Counted from the stretch's first letter, positions 35,202 through 43,970 are shown. The stretch is 64,000 bases of DNA from JBPRGG01 sp051418075 (GCA_051418075.1 JBPRGG010000005.1:186001-250000); one strand, 5' to 3'. Translations and numbers: made by a program. The notes: generated from the letters alone by a model not told the origin.

Positions 35202-36839
35202 ATGTACAATATTGAAGATTTAAATGTCAGGCTTCTTTCTGAACTGAAGGATATAGCCGAGGATTTAGGCGTGAAGAATTATAAAAAATTGCCTAAAAAA
35301 GAATTAATCTATAAAATATTAGATCAACAGGCAGTTACGCCAGAAAATAAAATCAACAAAAAAGAAGATGGCAAATCAGCAGGGAAAGAAACCGCGAGCG
35401 AAGCGCCCAGGAAAGAAAATAAATCAAGGATCATGAAGAGAGAAAACGTGGCTAAATCTGAAGCAACTACTTCCGAAGAAGGGGTGCCCCCTTCTTCAGA
35501 TGAATTACTCGAATCTTTTTCTATGGATGTAGACGAGAGTATTACCTCATTTGAAAAAGTGGATGAGCCTGAATCAAAGCCTAAGAGGGAGAAGGAAAAA
35601 GACCGTGATCGAGACCGTGACAGAGATCGAGACAGAGATCGTGACAAGGATCGTGACAAGGATAAATCTTCTGAGCCAGCCCCCAAGTTTGAAAAGAAAA
35701 AGCAGGCCAGTTCCTTGAAGGATTTTGACGGAGTGATAGAGAATGAAGGGGTGCTTGAAATTATGCAGGACGGATATGGATTTTTGCGTTCTTCAGACTA
35801 CAATTACCTGGCCAGCCCTGATGATATATATGTTTCTCCTTCGCAAATAAAATTGTTTGGATTGAGGACCGGAGATACCGTAAAAGGACAAATCAGGCCT
35901 CCGAAAGACGGAGAGAAATATTTTGCTTTGTTGCGGGTGGAGTATGTAAATGGAAAAACAACTGAAGAGATCCGTGACAGGGTGCCTTTTGAATACCTTA
36001 CGCCTTTATTTCCCCAGGAAAAAATACATTTAAGTACCAAACCTGATGTCTTTTCTGCCAGGATGCTGGATCTATTTGCTCCTATTGGTAAAGGACAACG
36101 TGGAATGATCGTGGCCCAGCCTAAAACAGGTAAAACTGTACTTTTACAACAAATTGCCAATGCCATTACGCATAATCATCCGGAAGTATACCTGATGATC
36201 CTGTTGATAGATGAGCGCCCGGAAGAGGTAACAGATATGGCCCGCAGCGTAAATGCTGAAGTAATATCCTCTACGTTTGATGAACAGGCCGAAAGGCATG
36301 TGAAGGTAGCAGGGATAGTATTGGAAAAAGCCAAAAGGATGGTGGAATGCGGACATGATGTAGTGATTCTGCTGGATTCCATTACCAGGTTAGCCCGGGC
36401 ACACAATACAGTTGTACCTTCCTCAGGTAAAATTTTATCCGGTGGTGTAGATGCCAATGCCCTGCACAAACCAAAACGTTTCTTTGGTGCTGCCAGGAAT
36501 GTAGAAAATGGAGGATCACTCACCATCATTGCTACTGCATTGATAGAAACCGGATCTAAGATGGATGAGGTAATCTTTGAAGAATTTAAAGGAACCGGTA
36601 ATATGGAATTGCAGCTTGATCGTAAGCTTTCTAACAAAAGAGTTTATCCTGCTATTGATGTGCCGGCATCAGGTACCAGAAGGGAAGAGTTGTTGATGGA
36701 TAAAGAAGAATTGCAGCGGGTGTGGATCCTTAGAAAATTCATGGCTGATATGACTTCACAGGAAGCCATGGAATTTTTGCTGGAAAAAATGCGCGGCACC
36801 AGGAATAATGAAGAATTCCTGATTTCCATGAATGGATAA
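35202..36839 (+). CDS. rho: Transcription termination factor Rho, with Arg/Asp repeat insert
   Basis: A 545-residue hexameric RNA helicase, longer than E. coli Rho (419). The N-terminal helical Rho_N domain (about 1-45) is followed by a long charged disordered insertion. Residues about 133-156 are nearly pure Arg-Asp repeat, encoded by 6-bp direct repeats at about 35601-35664. The RNA-binding CSD then has GYGFLRSSDYNYLASPDDIYVSPSQI, and the ATPase domain Walker A PKTGKT (about 307-312), LIDERPEEVTDM and SGGVDANALHKPKRFFGAARN. Long N-terminal inserts are known in several Bacteroidota and Actinobacteria Rho. Confidence 0.97.
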   Translation: MYNIEDLNVRLLSELKDIAEDLGVKNYKKLPKKELIYKILDQQAVTPENKINKKEDGKSAGKETASEAPRKENKSRIMKRENVAKSEATTSEEGVPPSSDELLESFSMDVDESITSFEKVDEPESKPKREKEKDRDRDRDRDRDRDRDKDRDKDKSSEPAPKFEKKKQASSLKDFDGVIENEGVLEIMQDGYGFLRSSDYNYLASPDDIYVSPSQIKLFGLRTGDTVKGQIRPPKDGEKYFALLRVEYVNGKTTEEIRDRVPFEYLTPLFPQEKIHLSTKPDVFSARMLDLFAPIGKGQRGMIVAQPKTGKTVLLQQIANAITHNHPEVYLMILLIDERPEEVTDMARSVNAEVISSTFDEQAERHVKVAGIVLEKAKRMVECGHDVVILLDSITRLARAHNTVVPSSGKILSGGVDANALHKPKRFFGAARNVENGGSLTIIATALIETGSKMDEVIFEEFKGTGNMELQLDRKLSNKRVYPAIDVPASGTRREELLMDKEELQRVWILRKFMADMTSQEAMEFLLEKMRGTRNNEEFLISMNG

Positions 36840-36864
36840 GCAAATCAAATAATAAGAAATAGTT

Positions 36865-36897
36865 AAACAGGTTGTTTTTTAGCAACCTGTTTTTTTT
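36865..36897 (+). terminator. Rho-independent terminator after rho
   Basis: AAACAGGTTG (36865-36874) and CAACCTGTTT (36883-36892) make a perfect 10-bp stem with an 8-base loop and a T run. It ends the rho transcript. Confidence 0.9.
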
Positions 36898-36981
36898 GTC
36901 TTAAATCAGTTTGAACATGGTGAATATATCCCGGATTTTGATTATATTGTAGGAAGATATTGCTGGTTAATTTTTTAATAA

Positions 36982-37365
36982 GTGAAAGTGCAGCAACTAC
37001 ATAAGGAACACCTGGAGTGGCTTTCAGAGATAAAATTCTGGCAGGAAGAGATCATTTTTTTAAAAAACATCTGCCAAAAGCATTGCGGAGATAAACAAGT
37101 TCCGGCCAAAATCTATTTTGCAGATTTATTTAACCAACTTGATCATCATTCAAGATTGCTGCATAATATGGAATCTCAGATCAATTCCCATGAAAATTTC
37201 ATTAAGGAGTATCTGAACAGCCAATTGATCCAGGATCTTGATGATCAGAACATTACTGATCACGATCATAACAGGTGGCACATCCTGCAAATAGCAAAAT
37301 CTTTAAAACAACTTAAATCAAAAATTTTCAAATTGCTGGAAAGCACTCTCGAGCCAGGAGAATAA
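36982..37365 (+). CDS. Hypothetical helical protein
   Basis: A 127-residue cytoplasmic protein starting at GTG (36982). It is rich in Lys, Gln, His and Leu, with heptad-like patterns (FWQEEIIFLKNICQKH, WHILQIAKSLKQLKSKIFKLL), suggesting a coiled coil or helical bundle. I cannot assign a family. There is an unusual cluster of charged His/Asp residues near position 95 (DQNITDHDHNRWH) that could bind metal, but this is speculative. It stops 5 bases from the stop codon of the converging phosphotriesterase-family gene, and it has its own terminator upstream (36865-36897). Confidence 0.6.
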   Translation: MKVQQLHKEHLEWLSEIKFWQEEIIFLKNICQKHCGDKQVPAKIYFADLFNQLDHHSRLLHNMESQINSHENFIKEYLNSQLIQDLDDQNITDHDHNRWHILQIAKSLKQLKSKIFKLLESTLEPGE

Positions 37366-37370
37366 GCAAA

Positions 37371-38414
37371 TCAGGCAGATTTCCTCACCCGAATGGTGAA
37401 GGCTTCTCTTGGGTTGGTTACGATTAACTGGGTGATTTCTTCCCGGGTAATCCCTTTGTTTTTGAGGTATGGCAGCAGGTCGGTAAATAATGGATGGAAA
37501 GGCCTGAAATTTCCACCATTGGCTTCACCCACATGATACCAGCCGGCATCCTGGGAGATTAGTACCCGCTGTAGCAGATTGTTTTGTTTCAGGTTTTGGA
37601 TCATTTGATAATAATCTTCTTCCTTGCCTTTTCTATAGCCATCTAATTCTACCCAGGCTCCTTTTTTTGCCGCCATCAGGTGTAGGGTAAGGTCTTTTTC
37701 ATTTTGAGCATGTACCCAGATCCAGGCAGATGGATCAACTCCTTCCTGCTCCAGGATGTCAAGTTGCTCAAAAGCGCCCGGAGCAATACCTGTATGTGAG
37801 GCTATGGTGAGGCCTGTATGCTGGTGGGTGATCGCAGCTGCTTTAGCTAATTTAGCGTCTACCGCACTAAGGTTACCGGCATCAGTACCTATTTTAATAA
37901 ATCCTGGTTTAATTCCGGTACCGTCGATTCCCTGCTCAAATTCATTAATCCAGCGACGGGCCAATTGTTCTGCCGACTCGGAGTAGGCATGAGGGGGCAA
38001 ATGTTTATCTTTATTGGCACCATAGTAACCTGTATTGGTGAGAATGTTTAACGAACTTGCATCAGAAAGCCTTTTGAGCAATTTTGGATCTCGTCCCAGA
38101 TAGGCCGGAGTACATTCCATTAAAGTCTGGCAGCCAGCCTGTTTTAATTCTTTAAGGTGAGGCAATACCACCTCAAACACCTCATCCGCATTGTAACGCT
38201 CAGGACTGGCCTGGTCTGCCCCAATAAAATCAACCAGGATATGTTCATGTGGCAGGGTGACATCAATACTTTCTGGAGTAACATAACCTTGAACCGTAAG
38301 TAACTGGTTTTCTGATAATGATTGTCCTTTTGTCCAGTATGGAATGGCCAGCAATCCGGAGGATAGAGCCATTCCCGCCTTGAGGAATCGTCTTCTTGAA
38401 ATGTCTGATGTCAT
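37371..38414 (-). CDS. Phosphotriesterase-family hydrolase with Tat-type signal
   Basis: A 347-residue amidohydrolase-superfamily protein of the phosphotriesterase (PTE) homology type. The N-terminus has a twin-arginine signal (SRRRFLKAGMALSSG), so it is exported folded, perhaps with metal cofactors. The metal-binding HxH is in LPHEHILVDF (about 54-63); a bridging Lys is expected in PGFIKIGTD (about 164-172) and further His residues in SHTGI and WVHAQ. The true substrate may be a lactone. Start is 12 bases from crtZ, so it may be the tail of the carotenoid operon. Confidence 0.85.
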   Translation of the reverse strand: MTSDISRRRFLKAGMALSSGLLAIPYWTKGQSLSENQLLTVQGYVTPESIDVTLPHEHILVDFIGADQASPERYNADEVFEVVLPHLKELKQAGCQTLMECTPAYLGRDPKLLKRLSDASSLNILTNTGYYGANKDKHLPPHAYSESAEQLARRWINEFEQGIDGTGIKPGFIKIGTDAGNLSAVDAKLAKAAAITHQHTGLTIASHTGIAPGAFEQLDILEQEGVDPSAWIWVHAQNEKDLTLHLMAAKKGAWVELDGYRKGKEEDYYQMIQNLKQNNLLQRVLISQDAGWYHVGEANGGNFRPFHPLFTDLLPYLKNKGITREEITQLIVTNPREAFTIRVRKSA

Positions 38415-38426
38415 TGTTTTAATGGT

Positions 38427-38885
38427 TTATGATTTGGTCACCTTGCTTTTTTCATACTTTTTAGGCGCATATAAAAATCCAAATGCTTCACCATCTTCCT
38501 TGGTATGTTTGGTATGGTGAATATAGTGCGCTTTGATCAGTCTTTTCAGATAGGAATTGCGGGCCTGAAATTTTATCTTGATACGACGATGAACAATGAT
38601 ATCATGAAATATAACATAGAAGACACCATATCCGGCAATGCCTATTCCTATAGATAACAAATAGGGGTTAGAATAGAGTGTACCCAATAAGATCAGGATG
38701 ATAGAGGGAACACTGAATACTACAGCAAACAAATCGTTTTTTTCCAGGGCATGATCATGAACCGTATGGTGTGATTTGTGCCAGCTCCATAAAAAACCAT
38801 GCATAATATACTTATGGGTAAACCATGCTACAAATTCCATAAACAGAAAGGTGACGATAAAAATAGCAATATAAATCAATATCAT
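38427..38885 (-). CDS. crtZ: Beta-carotene hydroxylase (CrtZ-type, fatty acid hydroxylase family)
   Basis: A 152-residue di-iron membrane hydroxylase. Histidine boxes are HKYIMH (about 25-30), HKSHH (about 37-41), and HHTKHTK after IKAHYIHH (about 112-120). It has about four membrane helices. It adds 3-hydroxyl groups to beta-ionone rings, giving zeaxanthin from beta-carotene. It starts 3 bases from ispH and is the last carotenoid gene. No cyclase to make the rings is present in the window. Confidence 0.9.
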   Translation of the reverse strand: MILIYIAIFIVTFLFMEFVAWFTHKYIMHGFLWSWHKSHHTVHDHALEKNDLFAVVFSVPSIILILLGTLYSNPYLLSIGIGIAGYGVFYVIFHDIIVHRRIKIKFQARNSYLKRLIKAHYIHHTKHTKEDGEAFGFLYAPKKYEKSKVTKS

Positions 38886-38888
38886 TTT

Positions 38889-39734
38889 TTAGAAAGTTAA
38901 CAACTTATCTCTGACTTCTTCCATGAGCCACATAGGAGTAGATGTAGCTCCACAAATACCTACTGAGTCATTTTGACTGAACCAGATTTTCTCCAACTGA
39001 TCAGTACGGGAAATAAAATAGGTATTTGGATTTTTGGATTTACAAACATTAAATAAAACCTTTCCATTGGAAGATTTAGTTCCCGATACAAATATAATTT
39101 TATTATAATTTCCGGCAAATTCCCGAAGTTCATGGTCCCGGTTTGAAACCTGTCGGCAGATTGTATCATTGGCATTTACTTTTATTCCTGCCTGGTTCAA
39201 TTTGTCAGAAATTTCATAGAACTTGTCCATGCTTTTGGTGGTCTGGCTAAATAAGGTAATTTCCCGGGGTAAATCGTTGGTGTCAATTTCTTCCAGCGAC
39301 TGAAATACTTTGGCTTTATTCCTGGTTTGCCCTAATAAGCCGATTACCTCAGCATGTCCATGTTTGCCATAAATAAAAATATTTTCATTCTTATCGTGAG
39401 CGCTTTTTATTCTATTCTGAAGTTTCAATACTACCGGACAAGAAGCATCTATCAGTTCAAGATTATTCTCTATGGCAATTTGATAGGTAGAGGGAGGTTC
39501 TCCATGTGCCCTGATCAATACTTTTTCATCTTTAAGATTTTTCAGCCTATGATGATCTATTATTTTAAGGCCTTTCTTTTGAAGGCGATTTACTTCTTCA
39601 TCATTATGCACAATATCTCCCAGGCAATACAGATGACCTTGTTCATCCAGGATGTCTTCAGCCATTTCAATGGCATAAACTACTCCGAAACAAAAGCCCG
39701 AATTGGCATCAATATGTACATTTAAATTTAGCAT
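38889..39734 (-). CDS. ispH: 4-hydroxy-3-methylbut-2-enyl diphosphate reductase (IspH/LytB)
   Basis: A 281-residue [4Fe-4S] enzyme that makes IPP and DMAPP in the last step of the MEP pathway. Cluster cysteines are in GFCFGVVYAI (about 14-23), DASCPVVL (around 97) and NDTICRQVSN (around 188). It sits between crtB and crtZ, so precursor supply appears to be tied to pigment formation. It is the common carotenoid-cluster arrangement in several Cytophagales. Confidence 0.95.
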   Translation of the reverse strand: MLNLNVHIDANSGFCFGVVYAIEMAEDILDEQGHLYCLGDIVHNDEEVNRLQKKGLKIIDHHRLKNLKDEKVLIRAHGEPPSTYQIAIENNLELIDASCPVVLKLQNRIKSAHDKNENIFIYGKHGHAEVIGLLGQTRNKAKVFQSLEEIDTNDLPREITLFSQTTKSMDKFYEISDKLNQAGIKVNANDTICRQVSNRDHELREFAGNYNKIIFVSGTKSSNGKVLFNVCKSKNPNTYFISRTDQLEKIWFSQNDSVGICGATSTPMWLMEEVRDKLLTF

Positions 39735-39814
39735 ATACCGGTAACAATAAGTTGATAATTTATGTTTGGAAGTAGTATGTTTTTTTGTAAAATGTAATTA
39801 TTAGTGGCCTTACT

Positions 39815-40657
39815 TTATAAAAAATTAAACCTATACTTAATATAAGTGCCCAAAAGCAAGAAATATTTGAAAAAATCAGGAATCCTTATCCTTTCATTGA
39901 GTATTTTGGTGCTTGGACTTTTTTTGATTTTATTAAATAAATTTAGGTAATAAATATAAGCCAGATATACTCCCATTCTGGCTCCTTTGGGTAATCTGAT
40001 AATACCCTGGTAGGCCTGGTCAAAATCTTCCTGAATATCATTGATAATTCTTCCTTTGATCTCCTCATTGAAGTTAGATATATTCAACTCAGGGAAATAA
40101 ATTCTGCCTCTCAACGAAAAATCATCTTTAATATCACGCAGAAAATTAACTTTTTGAAATGCTGCTCCCAATCTTTTGGCAGGGGCTTTTAATTGTTGGT
40201 ATTGGCGGTCATCGCCTTCACAGAATACCCTCAGACACATCAAACCAACCACCTCTGCCGAGCCATAGATATATTTCCGGTAATTTTCATCATTGTAGAT
40301 CTTCATGGACAAGTCCATTTCCATGCTTTCAAAAAAAGCCTCAATCAATTCTTTTTCAATATGAAACTGGTTCACTACTTTCTGGAATGAATGCAGCACA
40401 GGGTTGAGACTGATTTCGGTCTCAATGGCTTCGTAGGTTTCTTTTTTAAACCTTTCCAGTAATAATTTTTTATTTTTATCATGGAAAGTGTCTACAATTT
40501 CATCAGCATATCGAACAAATCCATAAATTCCAAATATCGACTTGTGAAACTTTTGATGCAGTGTTTTAATACCTAACGTAAATGAAGTGCTATATGTGGT
40601 AGTAATTATTTTGCTGCATTCAAATGTAGTTTGATCATAGATGCTGTTCATAATCAA
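39815..40657 (-). CDS. crtB: Phytoene synthase
   Basis: A 280-residue class I prenyl synthase that joins two geranylgeranyl diphosphates. The two metal-binding Asp-rich motifs are YADEIVDTF (about 50-58) and LRDIKDDF (about 172-179). The end of crtI overlaps its start by 4 bases (ATGA-type overlap at 40654-40657), indicating translational coupling. Confidence 0.95.
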   Translation of the reverse strand: MIMNSIYDQTTFECSKIITTTYSTSFTLGIKTLHQKFHKSIFGIYGFVRYADEIVDTFHDKNKKLLLERFKKETYEAIETEISLNPVLHSFQKVVNQFHIEKELIEAFFESMEMDLSMKIYNDENYRKYIYGSAEVVGLMCLRVFCEGDDRQYQQLKAPAKRLGAAFQKVNFLRDIKDDFSLRGRIYFPELNISNFNEEIKGRIINDIQEDFDQAYQGIIRLPKGARMGVYLAYIYYLNLFNKIKKSPSTKILNERIRIPDFFKYFLLLGTYIKYRFNFL

Positions 40658-42138
40658 TGGGTATTTAATTCCTTTTTAATTTCTTCCGCTACCACAATTC
40701 CTGAAATCAGAGAAGGCGGTACTCCAGGACCAGGAACGGTAAGTTGGCCGGTATAATATAGATTATCAATTTTTTTACTTTTCAGAGATGGTTTCAGGAT
40801 AGCGGTTTGCCGTAGAGTATTAGCCAATCCATAAGCATTTCCCTTAAATGCATTATAATCCTGGACAAAATCCTGGTGGGCATAACTTCTTTTGTAAATG
40901 ATGGAATCCCTGATCGACTGACCGGTATGTTTCTCCAATCGATCCATGATTATGTCATAATATTTTTCCCGTAAGGAGGCATCATCTTTCAGACCAGGTG
41001 CCACAGGCATTAATATGAAAATATTTTCCATACCTTCCGGAGCCACAGAAGGATCTGTTTTGGAAGTCATGCAAGTATAGAATAGGGGCTTGGTAGGCCA
41101 TTGAGGTTTTTCATAAATTTCCTGAGCATGTATTGTGAAATCCTCGTCAAAAAACAGGTTGTGGTGTAACAGATTTCCCAATTTTTTATTGATTCCCAAA
41201 TAAAAGATCAACGAAGAAGGAGCCATTACCCTTTTATCCCAATATTGCTGAGAATAACTTTGATATTCTGCCGGTAATAGTTGGGTCTCCACATGATGAT
41301 AATCCGCTCCGGAAACCACGATATCAGCCGGCCAGGTTTGACCATCTGAATGGACTTGTGTGATTTGCCCCTGATCAATCTCAAATTTCCTGATCGGCTG
41401 GTTATAATTGAAATTTACACCCTTTTCCCGGGCCAGGTCCACCATTCCTGCAATGATCTTATTCATTCCTCCCATAGGATACCAGGTCCCCAATCCAAGA
41501 TCCGCATAATTCATAAAACTATATAGGGCAGGTGTATTTTCAGGGGTAGCGCCTAAAAATAATATAGGAAACTCAATCAGTTTAATAAGCTTTTCATGAT
41601 GAAAGAACTTCCTGATATGCTTACTGAAAGAAGTAAAAAGATCCATCCTGATCATATCCAGTAAAAGCTTGACACTCATAAATTCTCGGATGGATCTACC
41701 TGGTTTGTAAACCAGTTGGTTGATTCCTACAGCATATTTGTAGGCAGCTTGTTTGATGAATGCGGATAGTTTTTCTCCACTGCCTTTTTCCAGGTTTTCA
41801 AATAGCACCATTAGTTCCTGAAAATCAGCTGGCATATCCTGGTAATCTCCCCTGTCAAAATATACCCGGTATGAAGGATTAAGTCTCACCAGATCATAAT
41901 AATCATTGGGCGACTTGCCAAAGCGGGAAAAATAACTTTCAAATACATCTGGCATCCAGTACCAGCTGGGGCCCATATCAAAAGTGAAACCAGCTTCAGT
42001 AAATTTTCTGGCTCTGCCTCCGGGTGAACTGTTTTTTTCAATGATTTCGACCTGAAAGCCTTGGTCAGCCAGATTGGTAGCTGCCGATAAACTGGCAAAC
42101 CCAGAGCCGATAACAACAACTTTTTTGTTTGGTGCCAA
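40654..42138 (-). CDS. crtI: Phytoene desaturase (CrtI type)
   Basis: A 494-residue FAD oxidoreductase that desaturates phytoene to lycopene (or neurosporene). The ADP-binding fold VVVIGSGFASLSAATNLADQG (about 6-26) is followed by GGRARKFTEAGFTFDMGPSWY. The C-terminal dinucleotide motif is PGPGVPPSLISGIVVAEEI. The sigma factor gene upstream is separated by only 16 bases, so the regulator and enzymes are probably one transcription unit. Confidence 0.96.
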   Translation of the reverse strand: MAPNKKVVVIGSGFASLSAATNLADQGFQVEIIEKNSSPGGRARKFTEAGFTFDMGPSWYWMPDVFESYFSRFGKSPNDYYDLVRLNPSYRVYFDRGDYQDMPADFQELMVLFENLEKGSGEKLSAFIKQAAYKYAVGINQLVYKPGRSIREFMSVKLLLDMIRMDLFTSFSKHIRKFFHHEKLIKLIEFPILFLGATPENTPALYSFMNYADLGLGTWYPMGGMNKIIAGMVDLAREKGVNFNYNQPIRKFEIDQGQITQVHSDGQTWPADIVVSGADYHHVETQLLPAEYQSYSQQYWDKRVMAPSSLIFYLGINKKLGNLLHHNLFFDEDFTIHAQEIYEKPQWPTKPLFYTCMTSKTDPSVAPEGMENIFILMPVAPGLKDDASLREKYYDIIMDRLEKHTGQSIRDSIIYKRSYAHQDFVQDYNAFKGNAYGLANTLRQTAILKPSLKSKKIDNLYYTGQLTVPGPGVPPSLISGIVVAEEIKKELNTH

Positions 42139-42154
42139 ATGAATTAGATTTTAA

Positions 42155-42661
42155 TTACCTTGAATAATTCTTTAACTTATCCTTCAGTTCTTTTCTGGCA
42201 ATATGTATCCTGTTTTTCACCGTACCTATGGGAATATTCAATCTTTCAGCAATCTCATGGTATTTGAAACCTCTGAAATGCATCAGGAATGGAGTTTTAT
42301 AGGTATCATCCAGCTTTTTAATAGCCTTATTGATATCTTTCATGGCAAAACTGGAATAGGCCAGGTTCTCTGCGATATTATCAGAAGAATTGATATAGTG
42401 CAGATTGTCAGTAGTATCAATGAATGTATTTCTACGGATCATTCTTTGATAATTGGTGATAAATGTGTTTTTCATAATGGTATACAACCAGGCTTTCAGG
42501 TTGGTACCATCAGTAAATTTATCGCGATTGGTAAATGCCTTTAGCACTGTTTCCTGTAAAAGATCATTGGCTTCTTCCACATCTTTGGTAAGCCTGAGTG
42601 CAAAAGGTTTTAATGAAGAGGACATTTTGTCTATAGAATAACCGAATTCTAAAGCTGTCAT
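42155..42661 (-). CDS. ECF-type RNA polymerase sigma factor
   Basis: About 168 residues from the ATG at 42661 (MTALEFGYSIDKMSSS). It has region 2 (LTKDVEEANDLLQETVLKAF, with AWLYTIMKNTFI) and region 4 (YHEIAERLNIPIGTVKNRIHIARKELK). It lies directly upstream of crtI on the same strand and is probably the activator of the pigment genes, as a sigma factor partners a CarH/LitR-type regulator in light-inducible systems. No anti-sigma factor gene is adjacent. A promoter with a palindromic operator precedes it (42701-42743). Confidence 0.9.
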   Translation of the reverse strand: MTALEFGYSIDKMSSSLKPFALRLTKDVEEANDLLQETVLKAFTNRDKFTDGTNLKAWLYTIMKNTFITNYQRMIRRNTFIDTTDNLHYINSSDNIAENLAYSSFAMKDINKAIKKLDDTYKTPFLMHFRGFKYHEIAERLNIPIGTVKNRIHIARKELKDKLKNYSR

Positions 42662-42700
42662 AGTTTTGAGTTTTAAGGTTCCCGAATAATTATGTTTAAG

Positions 42701-42743
42701 CAAATATACATATGATTAAACAAAAAAGCAAACTTTTGTTTAA
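42701..42743 (-). promoter_or_regulatory. Sigma-factor promoter overlapped by a TTAAACAAAA palindrome
   Basis: On the minus strand a -7 box TATATTTG (42701-42708) has a -33 box TTTG (42729-42732) 20 bases upstream. A perfect 10-bp inverted repeat TTAAACAAAA/TTTTGTTTAA (42716-42725 and 42734-42743) has its 8-base centre exactly on the -33 box. A MerR-type protein bound here could block or bend the promoter. Confidence 0.6.
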
Positions 42744-42759
42744 TATTTTTTAATTTTTA

Positions 42760-42795
42760 TTCAACAAAAAGGCGGTTTTTCTTTGTTTTGTTGAA
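42760..42795 (-). promoter_or_regulatory. Second palindrome TTCAACAAAA/TTTTGTTGAA
   Basis: TTCAACAAAA (42760-42769) and TTTTGTTGAA (42786-42795) are perfect 10-bp inverted arms, 16 bases apart, related to the nearer palindrome (42716-42743) by one base per arm. Further half-sites TTAAACAAA occur at 42952-42960 and 43019-43027, and TTGAACAAA at 43962-43970, close to the regulator's start. Confidence 0.5.
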
Positions 42796-43040
42796 CCTTA
42801 AGCAGTTGGAGAGATATTTAGCGTGCTGGTTTTGATGGTGATGCTTTGAAAAAGGACTTAAAATGCTCATTTTAAGATGATAATACATCAAAAAAAATAA
42901 TACCTTACTCAAGTTTTATTACGGAATCAACTTATTAATGTTACAGGAAAGTTAAACAAAAAGTAAAAAAAATAGATATGGGTTTGGTAAAGGAATAGTG
43001 AAAAATAAGATTAAAAAGTTAAACAAATGTGGTGAAAATA

Positions 43041-43943
43041 TTAACTGGCCGTAATTTTATTGTTTAATTCTTCAACAAAATCAATCAAATCATCTAGTTT
43101 ATTCAGGATAGTTACATTGGAAGGACATTTCAGATCCTGACCAATCACCTGATAGCCAGTCAGTAATATTTCTGATTGTGGAAATGACTCTCCTAATTTT
43201 TTGACATACTCCTGAACTGCATCCAGACCAGGGGCAGAAGTTATGACAGTAAATAAGTAATTGGGATGATGCAATTCATAGATGTTATGCAAATCCTGGA
43301 ACGGAAGATTTTGACCGAGATAGATCACTTTATTTTTTCTGGCTTTGATCAAATAACTGGCAAAAAGCAAACTTATTTCATGCATTTCTCCTTCAGGCAA
43401 AAACAACATGAATTTTTTGGATTCTTCGGTACTGGTTACAAATTGTCCGTCTATGGCCACCAGAAGTTTCTGACGAACCAAACTGGAAATGAAATGTTCA
43501 TGGGCAGGATTAATACTGCCGGTTTGCCACAGTACCCCAATGCGATGGAAAAAGGGAAAAATAATGCTGATCATAGTCCTTTCAAAACCAAGCTGTAAAA
43601 TGCTGGTAGCCATGATTTTTTCAAACCGGTTCTCATCCATCTCTACCATACACAAGGTTAACGCATGAATCTGTTCGGCATAACTCAGCTTTTTCTCCGT
43701 AATTTTTAAAACCTCCCGGTTCATTTCATCCTCAGACATTTTAGCTATCTTGGAAATCTTGAACCCATTATTTTTCAGCAAGGAAATATTCAAAACCAGT
43801 TTAAGGTCCCGGTCATCATAAAACCGGATATTGGTATTGGTCCTTTTCGGTTTTATAAAATTGTACCTTTGTTCCCAGATCCTTAGCGTGTGGGCTTTGA
43901 TTCCTGATAAATGTTCCAGATCTTTAATTGAATAAACACACAC
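43041..43943 (-). CDS. MerR-family regulator with B12-binding domain (CarH/LitR-like)
   Basis: A 300-residue repressor. An N-terminal MerR winged helix (SIKDLEHLSGIKAHTLRIWEQRY, 5-27) is followed by a helical B12-capping domain with the W-x9-EH motif: W139, E149, H150. The cobalamin-binding half has P-E-G-E186-M-H188-E, where His188 should be the lower axial ligand; the third position of the ExHxxG motif is Ser191 rather than Gly. CarH homologues hold adenosylcobalamin and release DNA in light. It lies about 380 bases upstream of the sigma factor, same strand, and probably controls it. Confidence 0.9.
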   Translation of the reverse strand: MCVYSIKDLEHLSGIKAHTLRIWEQRYNFIKPKRTNTNIRFYDDRDLKLVLNISLLKNNGFKISKIAKMSEDEMNREVLKITEKKLSYAEQIHALTLCMVEMDENRFEKIMATSILQLGFERTMISIIFPFFHRIGVLWQTGSINPAHEHFISSLVRQKLLVAIDGQFVTSTEESKKFMLFLPEGEMHEISLLFASYLIKARKNKVIYLGQNLPFQDLHNIYELHHPNYLFTVITSAPGLDAVQEYVKKLGESFPQSEILLTGYQVIGQDLKCPSNVTILNKLDDLIDFVEELNNKITAS

Positions 43944-43961
43944 TTTTCTAATATTTTTAAG

Positions 43962-43970
43962 TTGAACAAA
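43962..43970 (+). promoter_or_regulatory. TTGAACAAA half-site before the MerR regulator
   Basis: This site matches the arms of the palindromes at 42716-42795 apart from one base. It is 19 bases upstream of the regulator start and suggests autoregulation. Short motif; may be chance. Confidence 0.4.

Larger units (their letters stand above)
42662..43040. other. Non-coding spacer between sigma factor and MerR regulator
   Basis: This 379-base AT-rich spacer holds the sigma-factor promoter and repeated TTRAACAAA half-sites (see 42701-42795). I see no further gene or RNA structure. Confidence 0.7.

Noticed and set aside
35324..35686. Serine/arginine-rich antisense frame in the rho N-terminus
   Set aside because: It is the mirror of the RD repeat in the true gene. 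The Ser/Arg run comes from complementing the repeat.
36144..36637. Antisense frames over the Rho ATPase domain
   Set aside because: Composition is that of reverse-read coding sequence and no motif is seen.
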